Source of the DNA: Tribonema minus
Taxonomy: Eukaryota; Sar; Xanthophyceae; Tribonematales; Tribonemataceae
Assembly (NCBI GenBank): GCA_017506865.1
Contig: JAFCMP010000379.1
Location: 620,001 to 684,000, forward strand
Length of the DNA stretch: 64,000 nt
Direction: 5' to 3'
Of the stretch, positions 55,107-64,000 are shown in pieces. The notes beneath the pieces are model-generated. The model ran no database searches. It had not been told where the DNA came from and saw only the letters and a program-made list of their open reading frames with translations. A program made the position numbers and the translations under genes. The number at the start of each line of letters is the position of its first letter. Position 1 is the stretch's first letter.

Positions 55107-56125
55107 TCTGGTGACCGGAGTGCTCGAGCTGACACCTTCGCCTTTTCGAGCCAGCGAACGGAACGGAGAGCTCTGGACTGCTGTACCGGCAAGTGCCGCG
55201 AGCGGACCATCTCCCTGTCAACTTAGAGCGGGCTGCCTTCAGCGCCAGCCCTGTCTCCGTCTCTTTGTTGGCGCTTACGTGTATACGGGGCGCTCGCAGC
55301 TGATCTATCGGGCCGGGAAACCGAGCAGCAACTGATAGAGCTGTTTTTCAGCAGGACTTTGGCGGCATATCGGAGTGCAACGACGTCAACTGGCCACCAG
55401 TTGTCGCGTCACGGTTGCGTCCGAGACCTGTGCTGGATTAGTGTCTACCACGGTCTGGCGGGCTCTGCGTGCGGGAAGAAGGCGACTTCAACTTTGCGCG
55501 TGAAGTCCATCATTGCAGGGGCGTGAGTGTCTACCACCGCGAGGGCCTGCAGTGAGAATCTTGGGGCTATCAGGGGGGTTTTTGCTGCTGGAGGAGTGGC
55601 TGGAGCGATTGGCAGCTCGGAATTTGCTTGGCGTGGCTTGCGCTGAGCTCGGCGTACTCGGATTGATTTTTTCCTGCGCGTGGGTGGCGCGCTCTGGCGA
55701 TTGGCGGGAGTATTTGCGGCTGAAATTGGGTGAGTGGCTTGCGCTGCTGCCCCGTAGTCGTTTTGGCACGCTGGCGCTTGCTCGCAGGTTGTCCATTCAG
55801 TGCCCTCTCGCGATCGCTACTGCCGTGCTTTTTGAGGCTCGCGTGTTGCGTTGTTCATCGCGCAACTTGCGGCTTGGCGGCAGTCTGGCGGTGTATGCAG
55901 TATCAGTGACCCTATCAACAATTTACTGGCACGCTACATCCACCGGAGGGTCATGTTTTGAAGGACTTAGGGCGCAGTCCTCGGGGTTTGCTGCATACGC
56001 GTTTTGTCGGAGGGGGTCGCCTGTATCTCCTGCACTATCCTGTTTTGGGTGGGTGCTGGTGATTGACAGTTGATTGACATCCTCTCGGCTCGCTGTGCAA
56101 CCCTTCATCGCCTGCTTGGCGCTGG

Positions 56126-56147
56126 GGGGGGGGGGGGGGGGGGGGGC
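56126..56147. repeat. Poly-G tract
   Basis: An uninterrupted run of about 22 G just upstream of the ORF of element B. Confidence 0.9.
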
Positions 56148-56207
56148 TGCACAGCTCTCAGTTTCCTGCAGCACAAATAGAGTGTGATATCAATCAGGAA
56201 TTTCGAC

Positions 56208-57965
56208 ATGGATTCGCATCAGCTTGGGGCGAAACACACTCTGCGCAGCCTTCAGGAGGCTGCCTCAAATCTTTGGGATTCTCCATCAGGCCTGGAGGCA
56301 GCGGTGACTTCGCTGCCACAGCAGTCTGGGGTATCGGCGAGAGGTGCGTCAAGGGTGCCATCGGGCACCACAAACTCAGCCGCAACGACTGATATGGGAG
56401 TGCTTGCACACAATCAGCCTGTCTCACGTCGTCTTGTTCTACAGCCGTGGTCGCGAGGCGCGGCACTGGCTGGCCAGCATCCTGCAGTTCGTCAGCAGCT
56501 AGCAGACATGCGTGCTGGCACGCCATTCATGCGGCCCGGCGGGTTTCCTACTGACTTGCCAGACTTTCGTGCATACGGCACTGGCTGCTTGGTGGATGGC
56601 ACCATGGTGGCGACGTTAGAGCCACGCAACGAGGCGTCCGGCGATGTTTTTGAGCTGGGCGTCGCGGAAAGCACAGTGATCGAGGATTATAACGGCCTTG
56701 AACTTGTCGTATGGACAGTTCGCGACTGTCATGAGGATGGGCGCATAACATTGACGCGGGGTGGTGGCAGTACTGCCCAGGGACGCCCACGGCCAGACCG
56801 TCAGCTGGAGGCTGTTGAGGTGGCTATGGGCTTTCATCAGGGGCTCCTTGCGCCATTCTCCCCACAGCTTGGCGAGCTCACGCTCATGTACTCGCGCGGC
56901 TCTGACGGCGAGAAACCGACGCCGCGCATTGTACAAGTCATTGACTACGGAGAGTCGGCGTCTCAACCGCTTCTGCACGCCGACGACCACGTGTCTGTGT
57001 GGAATCCTCTTGGTCACAATGGCCATGGTAGTGAGTATGGGGTGAGTGCATGGCGTTTAGCACCGCTTCGACTGCCTGCAAGGACCCGTGTCATTGCGCT
57101 TGTTCCCGCAAATGGGCCTGATGGCGGTGGCCCACTAATGGCCGTAGTGGCCATGTTGGCAACGTGGTGTGATGCGCAGCTGCACATACCAGAGTCGCGC
57201 ACAGGTGCCTTCAGAATTCAGGTTCGCCCCATCTTCAACGGACAGCCCTTGGCTCACGTGGTGTCCGTGAAGTGGACACACGTGCGTCTGATCGACATGG
57301 CAGTCACCACCTACTGCTCCCTGCCACCAATGGAGACAAGCAGGCCCGCCTACGCCGTCAACCCTCGCGACCTGCGATCATGGGCACAGCCGCTCGTGTA
57401 CTTCTGCACAGATGACAGCATGCACTCGTACCCGCAGGCTGTGCGACCACTGCGTAGCTGCTCCTCCAAGCTTGCCTTTAGTAAGCGTTCGTTGAACGCG
57501 TCAAAGCTCGCCTGCTGCAACGGGGGCTCTGCAGACCTGTGCGGCGATGGAACCGCTGTTGTGGCGGGATTACCGTTCGGCCAACATGGTGTTCGCGTCA
57601 CAACGGTCAGAGACAGCTCTTCTACTTCTAGCGCGGTGACGCACGCGGGAGCGCAGGGCAGAAAGGGGGGCTTGACAGCATACGACGGCACAAGTGTCTC
57701 CACAGATCCGCGCACCGCATCATGCAGCCCCAGCAGCAGCAGCAGCTGCCACAGCACGACGCGGCTCAGCGGCATTGGCAGCGCCTTTGTGCCGCACAAC
57801 TCGGCTGGCACTGGCACTGGCAATGGCGATTCAACAGAACTCAACGGCAGTGATGGACTAACCCTAAGAGCAGTGCAGCACATCGTGCAACAACATCCGC
57901 GAAGCATCAGTGCTCGGCAGCGATGGCAGCGCCTGCGTGCGGCACGAGTCAGCTGGCACTGGTGA
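56208..57965 (+). CDS. Unknown protein of element B, shared with element A
   Basis: The frame opens at 56184 (GTG); the first ATG is 56208, giving 585 codons. The first 420 residues are well mixed and globular-looking, with predicted beta-rich blocks such as ELVVWTVRDCHEDGRITLTR, MYSRGSDGEKPTP, DHVSVWNPLGHNGH, IQVRPIFNGQP and TTYCSLPPM. The tail is Ser/Thr-rich and runs into the tandem repeats. Blocks of the first part are conserved in element A (51374-50055), so it is a real element protein rather than chance. It has no Cys/His finger, no DDE pattern that I can assign, and no polymerase motif. Function unknown. Confidence 0.55.
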   Translation: MDSHQLGAKHTLRSLQEAASNLWDSPSGLEAAVTSLPQQSGVSARGASRVPSGTTNSAATTDMGVLAHNQPVSRRLVLQPWSRGAALAGQHPAVRQQLADMRAGTPFMRPGGFPTDLPDFRAYGTGCLVDGTMVATLEPRNEASGDVFELGVAESTVIEDYNGLELVVWTVRDCHEDGRITLTRGGGSTAQGRPRPDRQLEAVEVAMGFHQGLLAPFSPQLGELTLMYSRGSDGEKPTPRIVQVIDYGESASQPLLHADDHVSVWNPLGHNGHGSEYGVSAWRLAPLRLPARTRVIALVPANGPDGGGPLMAVVAMLATWCDAQLHIPESRTGAFRIQVRPIFNGQPLAHVVSVKWTHVRLIDMAVTTYCSLPPMETSRPAYAVNPRDLRSWAQPLVYFCTDDSMHSYPQAVRPLRSCSSKLAFSKRSLNASKLACCNGGSADLCGDGTAVVAGLPFGQHGVRVTTVRDSSSTSSAVTHAGAQGRKGGLTAYDGTSVSTDPRTASCSPSSSSSCHSTTRLSGIGSAFVPHNSAGTGTGNGDSTELNGSDGLTLRAVQHIVQQHPRSISARQRWQRLRAARVSWHW

Positions 57966-58330
57966 TGGCGTACCAACGGTGCTCAACTACGCGCGGCACG
58001 AGTCAACTGGCACTGGCGATGGCGACTCAACAGTGCTCAACGGCGGGGATAGCATCGCTGAGCAGTGCAGCACATCGTGCAACAACATCGGCGATCGCGA
58101 AGCATCAGTGCTCAGCAGCGATGGCAGCGCCTGCGTGCGGCACGAGTCAGCTGGCACTGGTGATGGCGATCCAACGGTGCTCAACGGTGGTGATGGCGTT
58201 GCTGAGCAGTGCAGCGCATCATGCAACAACATCTGCGAGGCTGCAGTGCTCAGCAGTGTTGGCAGCACATTTGTGCCGTGCAGCTTGGAAGGCTGCGATG
58301 TTGACCTCGCACCAGCGCCCTGCGACGTGA
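57770..58330 (+). repeat. Coding tandem repeats in element B
   Basis: Repeated units built from cagcgatggcagcgcctgcg, gcacgagtcagctggcactg, and gctgagcagtgcagc, with a period near 170 bp in the longer units. They encode SSDGSACVRHESAGTGDGD and similar text. Confidence 0.8.
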
Positions 58331-58365
58331 GGCCTGCAGCCGGCGTGCCACACTCGGTCTGCCGT

Positions 58366-58774
58366 AGGAGAGAATTATTTGGGGCAATCTTCCAATACTA
58401 AAAGGCGCCACAGGACATTAATGCAATTATCGAGTTGAAGATTGCACAACCATTTGACCGAACATCAACAGTTTGCTTCAGCTCGCTCTGCGGATGATAA
58501 TGCATACTTCAAACTTCAAATCGAAGATGATGGTCGATATTGAGCGGGACAGTTGATGTTAAACTTCAATGTGAAGTTATACTTCAATTACAGTAGCGCC
58601 TCGAGTCAACTTTGTCCAATTTGAAGTTTGAAAGTTGCACTATCGTCCGCAGAGCGAGCTGAAGCGAACTGTTAATGTTCGGTCAAATGGTTGTGCAATC
58701 TTCAACTCGATCATTGAATAAATGTCCTGTGGTGCCTTTTAGTATTGGGGGATTGCCCCAAATAATTGTCTCCT
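58366..58774. mobile_element. MITE 4: foldback element inserted in element B
   Basis: A 409-bp element whose two arms of about 150 bp are inverted repeats (aattatttggggcaat... on the left; complement on the right) with scattered mismatches. Outside both arms stands ccgt (58362-58365 and 58775-58778), a likely 4-bp target duplication. The centre is rich in ttcaaac/gaagtt words. It interrupts the coding text of element B and is therefore younger than B. Confidence 0.85.
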
Positions 58775-58796
58775 CCGTGAGGATATTTGCGCTGCC

Positions 58797-60848
58797 TTGG
58801 CAGCCAGCACGGACAATTGCTCTGTGCTCACAGATCCAACAGGCGACAGTGGCGCAGGCAAGGAGGCACGGCCTGGTGTCGATTGTGACGGCATCGGTGG
58901 CGGTATTGCTGGGGTCAGCATCAGCATGGCGAGCCCATTCGCAACGACGGCTTCAGATGCCAACAGCAGCAGACCTGATGAGGAGGACAGCCCTGCAGTG
59001 CTCAACAGCAGTAGCGAAACCCATGCTGCGCCTACGGCACTGAGCAGGTGCACGGTCGACCCCCCATGCCTCAGCAACAATGGTGATGCTGGGATTCAGC
59101 ATGCTGTAGAAGGAAGCGGCCACGTCATGGCAACTGACGACCACGGCTCTGGAACTGCACTCACTGCTGGAACGGAGCCATCGGCAGCTGATGCGCCTCC
59201 AAGTACTTCAGTCGCAAAGGCGCCCTCCGCTCGCAGCAGTGGGGCCAGATACTGCAGCAGGCAGTGTAGTCACTGCGGGATGCTCGGACATTTGGTGGAC
59301 CGCTGCTGGAAGCTGCATCCCCAGCTGAGACGCAAAACGTCACCTGTAGAGGCGGCGTCAACAGCACCAGCGTCCGGGAAGCAGTCTTCAGCGGCTCAGA
59401 CTCCCACGAAGCGTCGCGGTGGTGACAACGCACACCGTCGTGCTGGTGCGCGTCTACGTGCTACAGCTGGCTCGAAGAGTTCAGCAGGTGCCAGCAATCA
59501 TACAGCCAGCAAGGAGGAGCGTGCTTTGCGCAAGCAGGTGGCACGGCTCAAACAGGATGCTGCTGTCTTGCGCAAACACTTGGCGGGATTGGAGAGCCGG
59601 GGGAAGGAGTCCGCTGTTCCTGCAGATGCGCATGCGGCGTCCTGCTGCAGCGGGCAGCAGTCAACAGCCTTTTGCGCTGCGCTTCGAGAGATTGTAGAGC
59701 TTTGTCAGCAGCTGCTGGCAGGTGCCGCAGATTCAACGTCAAAAGTGGCTTTGCTCAACAGTGCGCTCGCGGACGGTTTCAGTGGCATGACGACACCAGC
59801 ATGCAGCAGCAGTGACAGTAACAGCACGGTGTGTGGTGAAGCCAAATGCACCATCAACTCTGAGCACTGCAACACAGGTGCGCGCACGGCTGTTGGGGAC
59901 AGCGGCCATGCCATACGCGGAAGCTGCACTGGAGGCAAGTCGTCGATCAAGGCAAGCGTCGCGGCGTCTGCGCGGAGAAAAGCGGCTCCTCCTTGTCGCC
60001 GCACTGCAGCTGGTGCTGGCGTCAACATGGCTCAGCAAACGGTAGCTGGGCAGGCGTCTTCGAGGAAACCTGCTGCTGGCTCCTTGCGTGCAGGTGACAT
60101 GCTTCCTGTAGCTGTCGCACCACCTTTGACAACAAAGCACACAGGCGCCATGGCTGCAGACAAAGCGACAGGTACGGCTCGCCGTGACACCTCACATGGC
60201 ACAGCAGTAAGGCAGCCTCAGTCACAGCTAAGGGCCGTGCGGATGACTCAGCAGGTGGCTCGGTCTCAGCCCAAACATGGAGTTGTCAGTGCACCGCTTG
60301 CAAAACGCAGTGCGCCCGTGGGTGCTGCATTGGCGCCAGCGGCAGCGGAGCTTGGCGCGCAACGGGACACCGGCGTATGCAAGCATCCCATTATGGGCAT
60401 ATCGGCACGCAGCGATGATGGAGGTGTGGCTGTGCTTCGCAACACCAGCGATGCCGCTCCGAACTGGACGGCACAAAGCCGCAAGTCAAGCAGGCCTGCT
60501 GTATGCTGCGACTCCGGAGGCACAGCACTGGTGCATGCTTCCGCCGTGGCATCTGGTGCCAGGCGCAGCAGGGGTACACATGCCACAACGCTCAGCAGCA
60601 CGGGAGACACCGCAACTTCGCATTCTGCGGAGAACAGCAGCATGGCGCTGGCAGTTGGCACGACGGCACTCTTCAACATCAGCCATGCCACTAGTACGCT
60701 GCCGAGGGCAGTCAGTGCCTATTCTGCATGGTGCTGTGACGATGTCACTACATTGTGCAGCCCCTGGATGTTGTCGTGCTGGCGCAACTACATGAGCACA
60801 GAACGGCGGTGCCTCCCAAAGCCTCCGTGGACGCAGGTGGACGTTTAA
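58797..60848 (+). CDS. Gag-like frame of element B with zinc knuckle and coiled coil
   Basis: An open frame of 683 codons (first codon TTG, true start unknown). At about residue 160 stands a CCHC zinc knuckle, CSHCGMLGHLVDRC, followed by WKLHPQLR; a basic stretch and a coiled-coil-like helix (KEERALRKQVARLKQD) come next. The rest is Ser/Ala/Thr-rich. CCHC knuckles of this form are typical of retrotransposon nucleocapsid proteins, which bind element RNA. Fossil element part. Confidence 0.6.
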   Translation: MAASTDNCSVLTDPTGDSGAGKEARPGVDCDGIGGGIAGVSISMASPFATTASDANSSRPDEEDSPAVLNSSSETHAAPTALSRCTVDPPCLSNNGDAGIQHAVEGSGHVMATDDHGSGTALTAGTEPSAADAPPSTSVAKAPSARSSGARYCSRQCSHCGMLGHLVDRCWKLHPQLRRKTSPVEAASTAPASGKQSSAAQTPTKRRGGDNAHRRAGARLRATAGSKSSAGASNHTASKEERALRKQVARLKQDAAVLRKHLAGLESRGKESAVPADAHAASCCSGQQSTAFCAALREIVELCQQLLAGAADSTSKVALLNSALADGFSGMTTPACSSSDSNSTVCGEAKCTINSEHCNTGARTAVGDSGHAIRGSCTGGKSSIKASVAASARRKAAPPCRRTAAGAGVNMAQQTVAGQASSRKPAAGSLRAGDMLPVAVAPPLTTKHTGAMAADKATGTARRDTSHGTAVRQPQSQLRAVRMTQQVARSQPKHGVVSAPLAKRSAPVGAALAPAAAELGAQRDTGVCKHPIMGISARSDDGGVAVLRNTSDAAPNWTAQSRKSSRPAVCCDSGGTALVHASAVASGARRSRGTHATTLSSTGDTATSHSAENSSMALAVGTTALFNISHATSTLPRAVSAYSAWCCDDVTTLCSPWMLSCWRNYMSTERRCLPKPPWTQVDV

Positions 60849-62085
60849 GAGCTGGGGGGGGGACCAGCTTGGCCACAGCGGAGCAGCACGGCAGCGCCGG
60901 GATGTTAGGTACTCTCCGTCCAGGCCCCAGCAGCTCTCTGCCTCATGTTTGGACAGGGGGGTACATGTTGGCAGCATCCAGCGTCTGGATCCTGGGGGGG
61001 GTATGTGGCATGTACCCCTCAATGCGTGCGGCTCGTAACGCAGTAGCGAGCCACATGGACGGGGTGCAGGCCACAAATCCCGCCCACCCACCCCTTTAGC
61101 GCGCTGGCTGTGTGCATGTACGGCCCGGCCCGTACATGGGGGGGGAGGTCAGCGGCGCGCAGGCATATTAGAGCGTTGCAAACCTAGGGACAGATGGTGG
61201 GCATGGCGCAGTGGACATGCGGCGACGGTATGTGCAGGCTTAGGCGCTGCGCTGTTGGTGGTGGGGGTGCATCAGGGACAGTGCACAACACGGCGGGGCG
61301 CTTGAGGTCGCCACGCAGCAGAACAGGACCTGCTCAGCGCGGGAGCACGGCGACAGTGCTCAGGGGCTGGAGAGGTGTGCTGCTTCCGCTGTGGCAAAAG
61401 GGCGTGTTCGGGTTAGCTTGTAGCAGCTACAGGCGGCGCAGGGGCGTGCGCGGAGGAGCTCTGGCGAGTAGGAAATTAACGGCCCCGGGTTTAGTCAATA
61501 CCAAGTGTGTAATGGCGGAGTTCGTATATGTAGCCATAGTGGCGGCCTTATGCCGACCTTCCAGCGCGTTGAGGTGCTAGAGCTGGAGAGCTGGGCCCAT
61601 CTGATGCTGTAGCACTGCTGGCATGTGACCTTCTGTTGTCACCCTCGAGCAGGTCATTTGACTTGCCTATGCACATTATGCCGCGAGCAGTTTCGTATTG
61701 TATGCGGCAGGGGTACTTCAGACTATGCTCTCAAGGCCGAGCAAGCAAATGTAGCAGCATTAGGTGTGGCCTCAAGAGGAGGAGACGCGCAGCGCGATAG
61801 TTCTTGCACCAGCTCAGTGATGGGGGGGGGTATGTTTTGCCGTCGCTGGGCAGTCTGTCACTGGCCTTAGTGTGTAGCTTTTGTGTGTGTGCGGCCTTGC
61901 ACAATTGCCGCTGCATGTGGTGCCTGCTCTCGCGCAGTGATGGTTGCCAGCGAGCCACAGAGCGTTTTGCACACATATTCATGCAGTTGTTCTGCACAGG
62001 CATGCTCAAGGAAAAGGATAGGAAGGAGCCATTGACCGCTGCTGGTTGTGTGCATGGATGCAGAGAGCACCATGCAGGGGGGGTA
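60849..62085. other. Element B 3' internal region
   Basis: Contains G-rich runs and a plus-strand frame of 128 codons (61194-61580) with no motif. The end, from about 62040, matches 40260-40310 of element A in reverse and contains the polypurine tract. Nothing else is recognised. Confidence 0.45.
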
Positions 62086-62417
62086 TATGGCAGCGGTGCA
62101 TGCAGAGGTGCAAGTTCGACAGCACATGTGTAGCGGTTGATGAGACGCACAACTCTGCATGCATTTGTTGAAGTTGTAAGTTCACCTTCAATTTGAGGTT
62201 GATGTTTAACTTGAAGTTGAAGTAGGGTTGCTCCGCATGTTGGTTTAGGGTTAGCGTCATGCGCTGAGCAATGCTGCGCTGCTTGCAACTGCTAATAAAA
62301 TCACTGGACACCTTGAAACAAGCTGGAAGCTTACCTCTCATGGATCTGGTCATTGTACATATGGCCCTCGCCCTGGAAATGAGTAGTTGGTAGACACATC
62401 ACGGCCGCTAGGCCACA
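62086..62417 (+). repeat. Element B 3' LTR
   Basis: 332 bp; aligns with 54776-55106 throughout with scattered differences. It follows a polypurine tract directly. Confidence 0.8.
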
Positions 62418-62422
62418 TCTTG

Positions 62423-64000
62423 GCTTGGACAGCAGTGTTCCGCCCACAGAGCCCCTGCTCGATCCTTCTTTCGGCACACTTCAGCAATCAACTCCGCTGC
62501 TGGACACACATGGGCGCTCCTCAGCACTGTCCTGCGCAACTGATGGCGGTGGTGCTCCGGGCTCGACACAGTGTTCTGATGGTCATGAGGGCAGCGCGCC
62601 CGGTATAACACCCCTGACTGTTTGCGAGCACGGGGACCATGCACAGAGCCCAAAGCTGCGGGCTGGTTCTTGCAGCAGGGCAGTAGGGCCAGGGTCGCTC
62701 AGCCTGGACAACGGCGTTGATGACAGTGCTCAGAGCCTTGTGCGGTGTGCTAACATGATTGGTGGTCGCCGCGATGCAACGCACAGCACAGCGGCACTTT
62801 CTGGCGGTCAAGGGCACGACGATACACAGGTTTTGGTGGTGGCCGTAGGGGCTGCTGGAGAACTTGGCGTCCACAGGCGGAAAGTGAGGCCGTTCACTGG
62901 GACCGATGAGAGTAGCACAGTGCCAACTCAGGGCTTGGCACAGACTGCCGGCATTGCTGACGGTGACAGAATGGCTTGCAATTCAGAGCAGCTACCTGGT
63001 AACATATGCAATGCGAGAAGCTCAGCCGCAACCATAGGCGCCAACATACAAAGCTCAGTGCCGCGGACAGAGGGAATCAGCAGCAGTGCTCACGGCTTTG
63101 CACAGTATGCTGACGCCGGTGGTGGCAATGGCGACGGGGTAGCTGGTTTAGCATTGCTGCCTGCTGGTGACACGGGCGCGGAAAACTCAACGCAGTTGGC
63201 AGGCAATGGTGGTGGTCGTGACGCTATCAGCCCATCACGGAGCCCAACAGTACCATCTGCTGGTAGCAGCATTACAGACAGTACCCCGCAACCCGTCGTC
63301 AGTAGTCATGATACGGCGCATGGCTCAGCGCCGCTTTGTGATGGACATGGCCGTGTCATTCAGGTGTGCACATGTGCAGCCGTGGATGGTGTCGCAGAAC
63401 GGTGCGACTGCCACACACAGACTCTAAGCTCGGAGCCGCAGATGGAGAGTGCTGACAGCAATGCTCAAGGCCTGGCAAAGTCTGCTGGCGCCAGCGGCAA
63501 TCATGGCGACGGGGCTTGTGGCTCAGGGCCTCTGTCTACACAAAGCTTCGCACAGTCAGCTGTCGATGGAGGTGACGGTGGTGTTGGGTCCCACAGCTCA
63601 GTGCCGCTATCTGTTTCTTTCGATGGCGGTACACATGACAGTGGTGTCATCAGCACTGCGCACGGCTTTGCGCCGACTTCAGGTGTGACAGGTGCTGGGC
63701 AATGCAGCAGCTTCCACAGCGCACAGAGCTTGGTATCGCAGGCTGGAACCGCTAGCAACGGCACAGCCAACGCAATAACGCTCAGCCTGGTCGGTGGCCA
63801 TGCCGGCATTCTACAGGGCTCTCATGCTGCACAGGCGATAACGGGTCATGATGGTACCTTGCAGCCACTGGGCATGGGCTCAGGCCCGACTAAGGGGGTT
63901 GAGCAATCCCGAATGGGGGGGTGCTCTACTCTCCTGCTGGAGGCGGCGAGCAACGTAGTGCAGGATCTACACACAGGTGCACTGCTTGAGCAGCAGGCCA
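62423..64000 (+). repeat. Inverted duplication, right arm, open at window edge
   Basis: Reverse complement of 43398-45022 with high identity, continuing past the window. It holds the same Ser/Gly-rich coding text with tgagcactg/cagtgctca words and starts right after element B. Confidence 0.85.

Larger units (their letters stand above)
54776..62417 (+). mobile_element. Element B: LTR retrotransposon related to A (fossil)
   Basis: LTRs at 54776-55106 and 62086-62417 begin T(G/A)TGGCAGCGG and end GGCCACA. A primer-binding site tggtgaccggagt follows the 5' LTR (55109-55121), and a G-rich polypurine tract (atgcagggggggta) precedes the 3' LTR. The flanking 5-mers gcttg (54771-54775) and tcttg (62418-62422) could be a target duplication with one change. 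Internal parts are an unknown ORF (56208-57965), tandem repeats, a CCHC-bearing Gag-like frame (to 60848) and an inserted foldback MITE. No reverse transcriptase or integrase was recognised. It is broken; LTR divergence of several percent by eye suggests moderate age, younger than A. Confidence 0.75.

Overview
The window is nuclear DNA of an intron-rich eukaryote, most likely a green alga. The case rests on a plant/algal-type 172-residue cyclophilin cut into five exons, mixed AT/GC composition, long GT-AG introns, a plant-style Mutator (MULE) transposon and abundant LTR retroelements. Species cannot be read from the sequence.

Left part (1-20.6 kb). A minus-strand zinc-finger/RGG protein runs off the left edge (1-1555). 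Next is a minus-strand gene for a divergent protein-kinase-like protein resembling the kinase-like C-terminal domains of crinkler-type proteins. Its six downstream exons (7657 to 1815) splice cleanly into 476 codons. Its presumed upstream part lies at 20604-19715, far to the right, because an 11,504-bp MULE (8201-19704) sits in between. The MULE has 151-bp terminal inverted repeats (2 mismatches) and a perfect 10-bp target duplication (gtgttcacgg). Its transposase gene (minus strand, nine exons, about 996 codons) has a FAR1/WRKY-GCM1-like zinc finger, a MULE catalytic core, a SWIM finger and, after the SWIM finger, a PDZ domain. I regard this PDZ-bearing MULE transposase as the most noteworthy object here.

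Middle part (20.6-37.2 kb). Three ordinary host genes: a cytosolic cyclophilin (+, 21298-25963, with a 14-nt microexon), a 1-Cys peroxiredoxin (-, 26998-31341, eight exons) and a TMBIM/Bax-inhibitor-1-like membrane protein (+, 31602-37196, seven exons). The peroxiredoxin and TMBIM genes are head to head, 260 bp apart. Three small TA-flanked inverted-repeat elements (MITEs) lie in introns of the cyclophilin and peroxiredoxin genes.

Right part (37.9-64 kb). A nest of fossil LTR retrotransposons. Two related elements with LTRs of the form TGTGGC...GCCACA, primer-binding sites and polypurine tracts lie in opposite orientation (A, 39936-53331, minus; B, 54776-62417, plus). A third partial copy, a young defective Ty1/copia element (45215-47655) inserted in A, and a foldback MITE inserted in B complete the nest. 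Integrase-like remnants suggest Ty3/gypsy affinity for A. Much of the coding text is Ser/Gly/Ala-rich, and one stretch is present as a large inverted duplication (43.4-45.0 kb against 62.4-64.0 kb).
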